Origin: Nonomuraea typhae
GTDB lineage: Bacteria; Actinomycetota; Actinomycetes; Streptosporangiales; Streptosporangiaceae
DNA: 64,000 nucleotides
Assembly: GCF_009760925.1 (NCBI RefSeq)
Contig: NZ_VRLV01000008.1
Location: 372,001-436,000 of the forward strand
Direction: 5' to 3'
Below the pieces are notes generated by a model. That model made no database searches. It was not told where the DNA came from and saw only the letters and a program-made list of their open reading frames with translations. Shown piece by piece: positions 24,417 to 32,543 of the stretch (position 1 is the first letter of the stretch; the number at the start of each line of letters is the position of its first letter). The translations under genes were made by a program, and so were the position numbers.

Positions 24417-25616
24417 GCGCTCCAGGCGTTTCAGTACCGCCTCCAGGTCCCCGTATCCCCTGGCCAGCGCCCCGGCGTTGGCGATCACCGTGGTTCCGCA
24501 GGCCATTCTGGCGGCCAGGTACAGGGCGCAGGTCTCGCGGGCCCCGGCGCCGGTCACGCGGGCGGGCCGCCACCGGGTGGGGCCGCGGACGATGATGCAG
24601 CGCCGGTCCACGCAGATGCGCGCCCCCATGTTCCGTAGGCCCGTCACGTGGGGATTGCGGCCGGCCCCTTCGAGCACGGACCGCCCGGGCGCCTGCGCGG
24701 CCAGAAGGGTGAGCAACGGCAACAGATCCGCGGGGAACTCCGGGTAAGGCCCTGGCCGTACCCGGGCCGGGCGGGTCGGCGGCCCGCTGACCACCACCGA
24801 GGAACCGGTCTCCGTGAGCCCGACCCCGAAGGCGCGCAGCGCCTCCAGGCAGCCGGCCATCCGCCCGGCCACCTCCCGCTCCAGCTCCACCCAGCCGCCG
24901 GCGGCCGCGGCGGCGATGGCCAGCGTCCCGGCGTACATGCGATCGGACGGCACGTCGATCGGTCCCCGCGCGCCGGTCATCGGCCCTTCGACGACCAGGT
25001 CGTGGCCGTCCCGCCGGGCCCGGGCCCCGAGCTGGTTCAGAACGGTCAGCACGTCGTCCACCTCCGGCTCGGGCCCCGCCCGCCGGATGGTGGTGCGGCC
25101 CTCCAGCGTGGCGGCGAGCACGGCGGCCAGCGCGCTGACGGCGAACTCACCCGCGCCGACCTCCCCCGGCCGGGCCGGCCCGCCCGACAACGCCCACCCG
25201 GAGGCGGCGGGCCGCAGCATGAGCCCGAACCCGGCCAGCGCGGCGGCGTACGGCGTCAGGTCGAGACGGGGGCCGATCGTGCGCGGCCTGCCGTCCATGT
25301 CCTGGGCGAGGAGGCCGAGGGCGTAAACCGCGCCGCGCGGCCCGGAGGACAGCCGCCCCGGCAGGTGGCGCGGCCCGGGCAGCCGCTCACCGACGAGCAG
25401 GCCGTCGTCCGTGTCCCGCAGCCGCACGCCCAGGTAGCGCAGCACCTCGGCCAGGCCCCGCACGTCGGCCAGGCCCGGCAGCCCGCGCAGTTCGACCATG
25501 CCCGGCGCCAGCGCGGCGGCGAGCATGGCGGGCATCGCGGTGTTCCCGGACCCGGGCACGATGGCGCAGCCTCGGATCGGCTTGGCGGGACGGACTTCCA
25601 GGACTTCCAGCATCAT
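24396..25616 (-). CDS. MurA/EPSP-synthase-fold protein lacking the catalytic Lys and Cys
   Basis: The 406-residue protein aligns along its length with MurA (UDP-GlcNAc enolpyruvyl transferase): GSGNTAMPAMLAA matches GAKNAALP at the N-terminus, PEPEVDDVLTVLNQLGA matches the first-domain end, YPEFPADL matches the site with the catalytic Asp, and ARGYGDLEAVLKRL matches DRGYE. But Lys22 of MurA is replaced (GSGN for GAKN), and the Cys115 loop (LPGGC-IGARPVDLH) is shortened to RPRTIGPRLDLTP with no cysteine. It cannot be an ordinary MurA. Its ATG overlaps the stop of the DegT-like gene (ATGA), so both act together. Function unknown; a carbohydrate- or nucleotide-binding role is possible. Confidence 0.78.
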   Translation of the reverse strand: MMLEVLEVRPAKPIRGCAIVPGSGNTAMPAMLAAALAPGMVELRGLPGLADVRGLAEVLRYLGVRLRDTDDGLLVGERLPGPRHLPGRLSSGPRGAVYALGLLAQDMDGRPRTIGPRLDLTPYAAALAGFGLMLRPAASGWALSGGPARPGEVGAGEFAVSALAAVLAATLEGRTTIRRAGPEPEVDDVLTVLNQLGARARRDGHDLVVEGPMTGARGPIDVPSDRMYAGTLAIAAAAAGGWVELEREVAGRMAGCLEALRAFGVGLTETGSSVVVSGPPTRPARVRPGPYPEFPADLLPLLTLLAAQAPGRSVLEGAGRNPHVTGLRNMGARICVDRRCIIVRGPTRWRPARVTGAGARETCALYLAARMACGTTVIANAGALARGYGDLEAVLKRLERSGVQGE

Positions 25617-26842
25617 GCCGAGGTGGTGATGACGGCGGTGGTGAACCGGTCGGCCACCTCGTCGATCTCGTCGTCCAGCGACCGGACGGTGAGCCCGAAC
25701 CCGGCGCCCATGTAGCTGTCGGAAACGCCGACGGAGATGGCCACGGACCGCGACAGCAGCGCGTCGGTGAACGGCAGCGCGCCGACCCGGTAGTCCTGCG
25801 TCCGCGCGGGCCGCTGGAACGGGCAGGGCGCGACCTCGCCTGCCTGGATCGCGGTCAGCGCGGGCATGTGGCCGTAGTAGTGCCGCCCCGACTGCGCCAT
25901 CGTGCCCGTGTCCAGCGCCTTGGCGACCGCCTGCGCGTGGGCGGGCTGGTCGAAGACGTAGACGAGGAGCGTGCCGCACTCCCCCGCGGGGTCGTGCAGC
26001 GTACGGCGGCGCACGCCGAACCCGGACAGGTCGGGGATGGCCATCAGGAGGCGGTGCTTGCGGTGCCGGCAGGCGGCCAGGACCTGGTCGAGCTTCTCCA
26101 ACTGGGCGCAGGCCACGGCCCCGGCCAGCTCGGACATGCGCAGGTTGAGCCCGAACAGGACGTCGCCCTTGCCCCAATCGGTCCGGCCGGGGTACCAGCC
26201 CTGGTTCTGGAAGGAGTAGGCACGCCGGTAGAGGTGCTCGTCGGGCAGCAGGACGAAGCCGCCGTCGCCGCTGGTGATCACGGTGAACTGGCCGAGGGAG
26301 AACGCGCCGGCGTGGCCGTACGTGCCCACGTGGCGACCGCGGAAGGTGGCGCCGCAGGACTGCGCGACGTCCTCGACGAGCAGCAGGCGGTGCCGGTCGG
26401 CGAGCTTGCGCAGCGCTTCGAGGTCGCACGGCGCGCCGAGCATGTGCACGGCCATGATCGCGCGGGTGCGCGGCGTGATCCGCGCCTCGACGTCGGCCGG
26501 ATCGAGGGTGAACGACTCGTCGACCTCGGCCAGGACCGGGACGGCGCCGGCGTGGACGATCGCCGCGATCGGCGCGATGAAGGTGTAGCCGGGCGCGATC
26601 ACCTCGTCGCCGGGACCGACGCCCAGCGCGGCCAGCGCGGTGAGCAGCGCCGAGGTGCCGCTGTTGACGGCGACGCAGTACGGCGCGCCGAAGACGGATT
26701 CGCTGGCCAGCTCGAAGCGCCGCACGAACGAGGTGTACTGCGGCACGTCATGGGCGTGGCGGTTGAGCGCCCACGTACGCATGACGACATCGATGTTCTT
26801 GCGCTCTTCTGCGCCGAAGAAGGAGAACCCGGGACCTGCCAT
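25613..26842 (-). CDS. DegT/DnrJ/EryC1/StrS-family protein lacking the PLP lysine
   Basis: The 409-residue protein is clearly a DegT-family fold: NSGTSALLTALAALGVGPGD, VIAPGYTFIAP, LLVEDVAQSCGATF (the PLP-binding Asp is present), and LNLRMSELAGAVACAQLEKL. In normal members the motif is FSxxxxKxITxGEGG; here it is FSLGQFTVITSGDGG, so the Schiff-base lysine is a threonine (T187). Transamination by the usual mechanism is not possible. Sugar dehydratases such as ColD have histidine there, but threonine is different. A GGGAGG ribosome-binding site lies 8 nt before the ATG. It is the first gene of a two-gene operon with the MurA-like gene. It may bind a nucleotide sugar or PLP without forming an internal aldimine. 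Confidence 0.8.
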   Translation of the reverse strand: MAGPGFSFFGAEERKNIDVVMRTWALNRHAHDVPQYTSFVRRFELASESVFGAPYCVAVNSGTSALLTALAALGVGPGDEVIAPGYTFIAPIAAIVHAGAVPVLAEVDESFTLDPADVEARITPRTRAIMAVHMLGAPCDLEALRKLADRHRLLLVEDVAQSCGATFRGRHVGTYGHAGAFSLGQFTVITSGDGGFVLLPDEHLYRRAYSFQNQGWYPGRTDWGKGDVLFGLNLRMSELAGAVACAQLEKLDQVLAACRHRKHRLLMAIPDLSGFGVRRRTLHDPAGECGTLLVYVFDQPAHAQAVAKALDTGTMAQSGRHYYGHMPALTAIQAGEVAPCPFQRPARTQDYRVGALPFTDALLSRSVAISVGVSDSYMGAGFGLTVRSLDDEIDEVADRFTTAVITTSA

Positions 26843-26995
26843 GACCGAAACCTCCCGTCGAGGGAAACGAGGACGTCGCGGAAAAGCCTTTCTGAGCGAA
26901 ATTCAGCGCGCTGAGGAATCGCGCTCACAACGCGCTGAGCAGGGATCCGATAATTGAAAGAGCATCTATTGGGATACTGCCGTAGCGCCCCCTCA

Positions 26996-27066
26996 CCCTA
27001 CGGTGGCGCCCCCGGATGTCAATAGCCGAGTCAAGCAACCCTATTGGCGGGGGCGCCATTGTAGGG
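26996..27066 (-). terminator. 18-bp inverted repeat with 35-nt loop after purE
   Basis: CCCTACGGTGGCGCCCCC (26996-27013) and GGGGGCGCCATTGTAGGG (27049-27066) are complementary at 16 of 18 positions. The stem begins 9 nt beyond the purE stop. The loop is long and no U-tract is obvious, so it may be a terminator, a transposon-end remnant or a regulatory structure. It separates purE from the DegT-like operon. Confidence 0.5.
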
Positions 27067-27075
27067 AGCCCGGAA

Positions 27076-27570
27076 TTACAGGTCGGCGGCTTCGGCGCGC
27101 AGCTTCTCGCCCTTGGCGTACGCCTGCTGCTTCAGCTCCGCCTGGAAGGCCGCCATGCGCTCGCGCAGCGCGGGGTCGGCGGCGCCGAGGATGCGTACGG
27201 CCAGCAGTCCCGCGTTGCGGGCGCCGCCGATCGCCACCGTGGCCACCGGCACCCCGGCCGGCATCTGGACGATGGACAGCAGCGAGTCCATCCCGTCGAG
27301 GTATTTCAGGGGCACCGGGACGCCGATCACCGGCAGCGGCGTCACCGAGGCCAGCATGCCGGGCAGATGGGCCGCGCCGCCGGCGCCGGCGATGATGACC
27401 CGGATGCCGCGGGAGTCGGCCTGCCTGCCGTACTCGATCATCTCGGTCGGCATGCGGTGCGCGGAGACGACGTCGGCCTCGAAGGGCACCCCGAACTCCG
27501 CCACGGCCTCGGCGGCGAGCTTCATGACCGGCCAGTCGGAATCACTGCCCATCACGATGCCGATTTTCAT
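27076..27570 (-). CDS. purE: N5-carboxyaminoimidazole ribonucleotide mutase
   Basis: The 164-residue enzyme converts N5-CAIR to CAIR in purine synthesis. It has GSDSDWPVMK at the active site, VVSAHRMP with the catalytic histidine, and AGAGGAAHLPGMLAS and PVPLKYLDGMDSLLSIVQMP, all diagnostic for class I PurE. Length is typical. It lies directly downstream of purK. GGAGGAGG upstream of the ATG. Confidence 0.96.
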   Translation of the reverse strand: MKIGIVMGSDSDWPVMKLAAEAVAEFGVPFEADVVSAHRMPTEMIEYGRQADSRGIRVIIAGAGGAAHLPGMLASVTPLPVIGVPVPLKYLDGMDSLLSIVQMPAGVPVATVAIGGARNAGLLAVRILGAADPALRERMAAFQAELKQQAYAKGEKLRAEAADL

Positions 27571-27628
27571 GCTGCCTCCTCCGTCGGCATCATGAAAATC
27601 AAGATGCTGCGTGCAATGGTTCGCTCGC

Positions 27629-28780
27629 TCACGTGTACTCCCCGGTCGTGAGGTAGACGGCGGCGTGGCGGGCGCGGGCGCGGACCTCGTCCAGGTCCTT
27701 GCCCAGGGCGGTCACGTGGCCGATCTTGCGGCCGGGGCGGACTTCCTTGCCGTAGAAGTGCACCTTGACGCCGGGGTCGTGTGCCATGACGTGTTCGTAG
27801 CGCTTGAACAGGTCGGGGTCGTCGCCGCCGAGGAGGTTGACCATGACCACATAGGGGGCGGTCATCGTGGGGGCCCCGAGCGGCAGGTCCAGGACGGCGC
27901 GCAGATGCTGCTCGAACTGGGAGGTGCCGGCGCCCTCGATCGTCCAGTGGCCGCTGTTGTGGGGACGCATGGCCAGCTCGTTGACGATCAGGCCGCGATC
28001 CGTCTCGAACATCTCGACCGCCAGGAGACCGGTCACGCCCAGCTCGTGCGCGATCTTCAGGGCGATGCGCTGCGCCTGGGCGGCGTCCTCCGGGTCGAGC
28101 AGCGGCGCCGGGGCCAGCACCTCGACGCAGATGCCGTCCTGCTGAACGGTCTCCACGACGGGATAGCTGACGCCCTGCCCGTGCGGCGAGCGGGCCACCA
28201 GCACGGCCAGTTCCCGCTCGAACGGCACGAACGCCTCGGCCATCAGCGCGACCCCGCCGGCGAACGCCTCCTCGACCTGGGCGGCGTCGCGGCAGACCCA
28301 GACGCCGCGGCCGTCGTAGCCGCCCCGCACCGCCTTCAGCACCACCGGCCAGCCGTGCTCGGCCGCGAACCGCTCGACGTCGCCGGGGCCGGACACCCGC
28401 GCCCACGGCGGGCAGGGGGCGCCGATCTCGGTGAGACGCTGCCGCATGACCGCTTTGTCCTGGGCGTGCACGAGCGCGTCCGGCCCGGGATGTACGGCGT
28501 GGCCGTCGGCGATCAGTTCCCGGATGTGCTCGGTCGGCACGTGCTCATGATCGAAGGTGATCACATCGCAGCCCCGCGCGAACTCCCGCAGGTCGGCCAG
28601 CTTCCGGTAGTCGCCGAACCGCGTGTCGACGATCACCCGGGCGGCGCTCTCCTCGGCCGTGTTGGCCAGCACCCGCAGCTCGATGCCGAGCGCGATCGCC
28701 GGCGGCTGCGTCATTCTGGCCAGCTGACCGGCGCCGACCATGCCGACGACGGGGCCGATGGGAGGGTAAGAGCTGCTCAC
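27629..28780 (-). CDS. purK: N5-carboxyaminoimidazole ribonucleotide synthase
   Basis: The 383-residue ATP-grasp enzyme makes N5-CAIR from AIR, ATP and bicarbonate, feeding PurE. Motifs: VGMVGAGQLARMTQPPAIAL at the N-terminus, FDHEHVPTEHI, PVVLKAVRGGYDGRGVWV (ATP-binding loop), NELAMRPHNSGHWTIE (metal ligands) and HFYGKEVRPGRKIGHV at the C-terminus. GTG start at 28780. It forms an operon with purE (58-nt gap). Confidence 0.96.
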   Translation of the reverse strand: MSSSYPPIGPVVGMVGAGQLARMTQPPAIALGIELRVLANTAEESAARVIVDTRFGDYRKLADLREFARGCDVITFDHEHVPTEHIRELIADGHAVHPGPDALVHAQDKAVMRQRLTEIGAPCPPWARVSGPGDVERFAAEHGWPVVLKAVRGGYDGRGVWVCRDAAQVEEAFAGGVALMAEAFVPFERELAVLVARSPHGQGVSYPVVETVQQDGICVEVLAPAPLLDPEDAAQAQRIALKIAHELGVTGLLAVEMFETDRGLIVNELAMRPHNSGHWTIEGAGTSQFEQHLRAVLDLPLGAPTMTAPYVVMVNLLGGDDPDLFKRYEHVMAHDPGVKVHFYGKEVRPGRKIGHVTALGKDLDEVRARARHAAVYLTTGEYT

Positions 28781-28789
28781 GGGCCCAGA

Positions 28790-29108
28790 TCATACCGGTG
28801 CCCGCACATCGGCCAGGTCGCGGCGCAGGGCGAGCGTGCGCACCTGGTTGTCCTGCCGTACAGGCGTAGGTGGTGCGGGGTGGAGCTGGGCGGCCGTTCC
28901 GGGTAGCCGTGCAGGCACGGCCGCCCAGCGTCTTCTCCGCCCAGGTGGTGAGGGCGGCCACGGTTGCGGTGGCGTCGTCGATGCGCTGGGCGGTGGATGG
29001 AGGGGTGGACGGCGGGCCGCCGGGAGTCGCCCGGGTCGTGGCCGTCGCGCCGCAGCCGGCCGTCGTCGCCGACAGCACGGCTAGCAGGATGAGCACTCGA
29101 CGCGACAA
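28790..29108 (-). pseudogene. Small lipoprotein gene with probable frameshift
   Basis: A TTG start opens SRRVLILLAVLSATTAGC, a lipoprotein signal peptide with the lipobox TTAGC, followed by a proline/threonine-rich linker and VAALTTWAEKTLGGRACTAT. The frame then passes into proline/arginine-rich nonsense and would overlap purK by more than 200 nt. One nucleotide shift near 28858 gives RQDNQVRTLALRRDLADV and a TGA at 28790, just before the purK start. This makes a natural ending. A real frameshift or a sequencing error are both possible. No function assigned. Confidence 0.45.
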
Positions 29109-29365
29109 GGGCGGGCCCCCGAGGTCGTGGCCGTCTGGGGTCGCGGGGACGCCGCTCCGGCGGGGCGCCGCCTGCGATCTGTCTCGCAGACTAGTGCCCC
29201 GGAAAATGCCATGCCCGTGATAGACCGATTTTTCTAGACCCGTATTTTGTGCACGGTTGATGGCCGAGGTTGCGGGTAGGGGTTCAACTCCGGACCCTGA
29301 CCGGTACCCTGGGTAAGGTCGTTGTCGGATTTGAGCAGTGGATCGGGAAGGGCCGAGGACGAGAC

Positions 29366-29839
29366 GTGGAGTTTGTGAAGCGCCTCTACCAGCGGTTCGC
29401 CACCCTGGTTCACGAGCTGGCCAAGTTCGGCACCATCGGCGCTCTGGCTTTCGTCGTCGACTTCCTCGCCCTCAACCTGCTCCGGCAGGGCCTGGGCCCC
29501 CTCACCTCGCTGGTGGGGGCCACGATCATCTCCACGACCTTCGCCTACGCGGGCAACCGCTGGTGGACCTTCCGGCATCGCGAGCAGAGCGGCCTCGGCC
29601 GGGAGTACTTCCTGTTCTTCCTGTTCAACGGCATCGCCCTGTTGATCAGGCTGCTGGTCACCGGCTTCACCACCTACACCCTGGGCCTGCACGACCTGCT
29701 CAGCTTCAACATCGCCAACATCGTCGGCGTCGGCCTCGGCACCCTGTTCCGCTTCTGGTCCTACAAGCGCTGGGTGTTCCTGGAGGCGACCGAGCCCATT
29801 CCCGCCGAGCTGCCCGAGGTCGAGACCCGCCAGCGCTGA
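29366..29839 (+). CDS. GtrA family membrane protein
   Basis: The 157-residue protein has four transmembrane helices and GtrA-family motifs: AKFGTIGALAFVVDFLALNL, TFAYAGNRWWTFRHR and NIVGVGLGTLFRFWSYKRWV. GtrA proteins are thought to flip or present polyprenol-linked sugars for surface glycosylation. The GTG at 29366 is preferred because the conserved domain begins soon after and a GAGGAC-like site precedes it; a longer frame starting at 29270 exists. It converges on the histidine kinase gene. Confidence 0.88.
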   Translation: MEFVKRLYQRFATLVHELAKFGTIGALAFVVDFLALNLLRQGLGPLTSLVGATIISTTFAYAGNRWWTFRHREQSGLGREYFLFFLFNGIALLIRLLVTGFTTYTLGLHDLLSFNIANIVGVGLGTLFRFWSYKRWVFLEATEPIPAELPEVETRQR

Positions 29840-29845
29840 ACCGGC

Positions 29846-31123
29846 TCAGGCGGGTCCGGTCACCACCCGGCTGCGGCGCTTCTCCTCGGCCGGGCGCAGG
29901 AACAACGAGAACACCGCGGGGCGGCGCCGTACCAGCTCCAGCCGGCCGCCGTCGGCGGCGGCCAGCGCGCGGGCGAGCGTGAGGCCGAGACCCGTGCCGC
30001 CGCCCCCGCTCACGTTGCGCTCGAACACCCGTCCGGCCAGGTCGTCGGCGATGCCGGGGCCCTCGTCGGCCACCTCGATGACCACGTAGTTGTCGCTGCG
30101 GCTGGTCGCGACCGTGACCGTGCCGCCGCCGTGGCGCAGGGAGTTCTCCAGCAGGGAGGCGACGACCTGGCCGAGGCCGCCGGTGGTGCCCAGCGCCTGC
30201 AGGCCGCGTTCGCCCTTGAGCAGCAGGTCGCGCCCGCTGCCGCGGAAGACCGGCGCCCACTCGGTGACCTGCTGGCCGAGCACGTCGTCCACGGTGATGG
30301 GCTCGGCCTGGGAGTGCCGCTGTCGGCGGGCGGCGGCCAGCAGTTCGTCGATGACCGCGGTGAGCCGCTCGGCCTGCACGATCGCCGCCTCGCCCTCCTC
30401 ACGCACGACTTCCGGATGCTCGGCGGCGGCCACGATCTCCTCCAGGCGCATCGTCAGCCCGGTCAGGGGCGTGCGCAGCTGGTGGGAGGCATCCGTGGCG
30501 AACTCCCGCTCGCGGGTGAGCAGGTCGGAGATCCGGGTGGCGCTGCGGTCGAGGACCTCCGCCACCCGGTCGAGCTCGGGTATGCCGTAGCGGTGCTTGC
30601 TCGGCCGGGCGTCCCCGGAGCCCAGCCGTTCGGCGATCTTGGCCAGATCCTGCAGGGGGAGCGTCAACCGGCGGGACTGGACGATGGCCAGCCCCACGGC
30701 GACGGCCAGAGCCGCGACGGCCAGGGCGACGATGAGCAGCAGGCGTGCGCGCACGTCCTGCTCCACCTGGTCTCTGTCGCGGCTCACCCGGACGTAGATG
30801 CCGCTCTCTGATTGGGCGTCCTCCGTCATCTGGTGACCGGACGGCGGCGGTGTGCCGACGATGGTCGCCTTCGGAGGATTGCCCCGCTCATAGATTTGTA
30901 TGTATCTGCTGGGATACTTCTGTTCCAGCTGCTGGGGGTCGAGTGGCGTGTCCTGGATGCGGGCGTATTCGACCTCACCCACCAGCCGCGTCGCCTCCGC
31001 CCTGAGCTCCTGAGCGGCTTCGTCGACGATCAGCCGGCTGACCACGATGCCCAGGGGTACCCCGAGCAGCAGGACCGCGATGACCGCGACGACCAGGGTG
31101 GAGGAGAGCAGGCGGCGGCGCAT
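29846..31123 (-). CDS. OmpR-type sensor histidine kinase
   Basis: The 425-residue kinase has two transmembrane helices (residues about 7-28 and 128-149) around a 100-residue extracytoplasmic sensor, then a HAMP segment, HisKA with the phosphorylated histidine in DASHQLRTPLTGL (about H214), and HATPase_c with LLENSLRHGGG (N-box), VADEGPGI (G1) and GGTGLGLTLARAL (G2). The start lies 3 nt after the response regulator stop. Orthodox class; the signal is unknown. Confidence 0.93.
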   Translation of the reverse strand: MRRRLLSSTLVVAVIAVLLLGVPLGIVVSRLIVDEAAQELRAEATRLVGEVEYARIQDTPLDPQQLEQKYPSRYIQIYERGNPPKATIVGTPPPSGHQMTEDAQSESGIYVRVSRDRDQVEQDVRARLLLIVALAVAALAVAVGLAIVQSRRLTLPLQDLAKIAERLGSGDARPSKHRYGIPELDRVAEVLDRSATRISDLLTREREFATDASHQLRTPLTGLTMRLEEIVAAAEHPEVVREEGEAAIVQAERLTAVIDELLAAARRQRHSQAEPITVDDVLGQQVTEWAPVFRGSGRDLLLKGERGLQALGTTGGLGQVVASLLENSLRHGGGTVTVATSRSDNYVVIEVADEGPGIADDLAGRVFERNVSGGGGTGLGLTLARALAAADGGRLELVRRRPAVFSLFLRPAEEKRRSRVVTGPA

Positions 31124-31126
31124 CGC

Positions 31127-31795
31127 CTACTCGCGTTCGAAGCGGAAGCCGACTCCCCGGACGGTGGTGATGTAGCGGGGCTTGGCGGCGTCGTCACCCA
31201 GCTTCCGGCGCAACCAGGAGATGTGCATGTCGAGCGTCTTGGTGGAGCCCCACCAGTTGGTGTCCCAGACCTCGCGCATGATCTGTTCCCTCGTGACCAC
31301 CTTCCCGGCGTCACGCACCAGCACGCGCAGCAGGTCGAACTCCTTGGTGGTCAGGTGCAGTTCCTTGTCGCCCATCCAGGCGCGGCGGGAGTCGGCGTCG
31401 ATGCGGACGCCCTGCACGACCGGGGTCTCGGAGGTGCCGCGGCGCAGCAGGGCACGGACCCGGGCCAGCAGCTCGGCCAGGCGGAACGGCTTGGTGACGT
31501 AGTCGTCGGCGCCGGCGTCGAGCCCGACGACGGTGTCGACCTCGTCGACGCGTGCGGTGAGGATGAGCACCGGGGTGCCGTGGCCCTCGGCCCGGATCCG
31601 GCGCGCAACCTCCAAGCCATCCATCTCGGGCAGGCCCAAGTCGAGAACAATCAGATCGATACCGCCCGACAGGGCCCTCTCCAGGGCCTGCGGGCCGTCG
31701 GGACTGACCTCGACCTGATAGCCCTCGCGGCGCAGTGCACGCGCGAGTGGCTCGGAGATCGAGGTGTCATCCTCGGCGAGAAGTACGCAGGTCAT
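31127..31795 (-). CDS. OmpR/PhoB-family response regulator
   Basis: The 222-residue regulator has a receiver domain (LLAEDDTSISEPLARALRREG, phospho-acceptor in LIVLDLGLPEMDG at D52, VTKPFRLAELLARVRALLRR) and a winged-helix DNA-binding domain (LTTKEFDLLRVLVRDAGKVV, WGSTKTLDMHISWLRRKL, YITTVRGVGFRFE). It is the first gene of the two-component operon. A TACGAT -10 box lies 6 nt before its ATG. Confidence 0.95.
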   Translation of the reverse strand: MTCVLLAEDDTSISEPLARALRREGYQVEVSPDGPQALERALSGGIDLIVLDLGLPEMDGLEVARRIRAEGHGTPVLILTARVDEVDTVVGLDAGADDYVTKPFRLAELLARVRALLRRGTSETPVVQGVRIDADSRRAWMGDKELHLTTKEFDLLRVLVRDAGKVVTREQIMREVWDTNWWGSTKTLDMHISWLRRKLGDDAAKPRYITTVRGVGFRFERE

Positions 31796-31801
31796 GAAGC
31801 G

Positions 31802-31807
31802 ATCGTA
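31802..31807 (-). promoter_or_regulatory. -10 box TACGAT, leaderless promoter of the OmpR-type regulator gene
   Basis: TACGAT on the minus strand is followed by 6 nt and the ATG, with no Shine-Dalgarno sequence. Confidence 0.45.
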
Positions 31808-31998
31808 GGACCTTAGGCGATCGTTTCCCGGGCACAGCGCGCGGTTTGACTCGTCGTTGACCTATCCATTGACCTGGACAAACACTGATATACGTTGCTT
31901 AATCCCGATTTACCCACCCGGCCAAACGGCCCCATCTCTCGCCCCCGGCCGCCAAGCCCAGCCGCTCCGGCGTGTCGCGGGCCCCGGACCGGACAACA

Positions 31999-32029
31999 AA
32001 ACGCCCACCGGGGGTTCCGGCGGGCGTTT
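31999..32029 (-). terminator. Rho-independent-like terminator of bfr
   Basis: An 8-bp stem AAACGCCC/GGGCGTTT with inner complementarity (CACCGG against CCGGCG) lies 13 nt after the bfr stop. The A/T ends of the stem supply a short U-rich end in either direction. Confidence 0.65.
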
Positions 32030-32041
32030 CATGGAGGTTGC

Positions 32042-32527
32042 CTAGTGGTCGGCCGAGGGTGGTTCGGCGTAACGGGCGAGGTACAACTGCTCACCCAGCG
32101 ACTGGATCAGGGCGAGCTCGGTCTCCAGGTAGTCGATGTGGTGCTCCTCGTCGGCGAGGATGTCCTCGAAGAGGCGTGCGGAGGTCGTGTCGCCCTTCTC
32201 CCGCATGAGCTGGATCCCCGGCCGCAACCGCTTCACCACCGAAAGCTCGACATCGAGGTCGGCCTTGAGCTGCTCCTCCACCGTCTGCCCGATGTGCAGC
32301 GTCCCGAGCCGCTGGTAGTTGGGCAGGCCCTCCAGAAAGAGGATCCGGTCGGTGAGGCGCTCCGCGTGCCGCATCTCGTCGATCGACTCGGCGCGCGTGT
32401 GCTCGGCGAGCTTGGTGTAGCCCCAGTTCTCCTGCATCTTGGCGTGCAGAAAGTACTGGTTGATGGCGGTGAGCTCGGCGGTGAGCTGCTCGTTGAGCAA
32501 CTCGATGATCTGCTTGTCGCCCTGCAT
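32042..32527 (-). CDS. bfr: Bacterioferritin
   Basis: The 161-residue iron-storage protein has a four-helix ferritin fold. Ferroxidase ligands are visible as NEQLTAELTAINQYFLH (first Glu), RAESIDEMRHAERLTDRI (Glu, His; the methionine at about residue 52 is the haem ligand) and EDILADEEHHIDYLE (Glu, His). Length is typical for Bfr. The gene is 16 nt downstream of bfd, and the pair has an iron box upstream, so it is likely IdeR-controlled. Confidence 0.95.
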   Translation of the reverse strand: MQGDKQIIELLNEQLTAELTAINQYFLHAKMQENWGYTKLAEHTRAESIDEMRHAERLTDRILFLEGLPNYQRLGTLHIGQTVEEQLKADLDVELSVVKRLRPGIQLMREKGDTTSARLFEDILADEEHHIDYLETELALIQSLGEQLYLARYAEPPSADH

Positions 32528-32543
32528 GGACGGGCCCCTTGTG

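Noticed and set aside
24396..25616. Calling the gene murA
   Set aside because: Lys22 and the Cys115 loop are absent and it sits with a DegT-like gene, so the canonical function is not supported.
28545..28789. Extension of the lipoprotein frame into purK
   Set aside because: It would overlap purK by over 200 nt and reads as R/G/H-rich nonsense; a frameshift is a better explanation.
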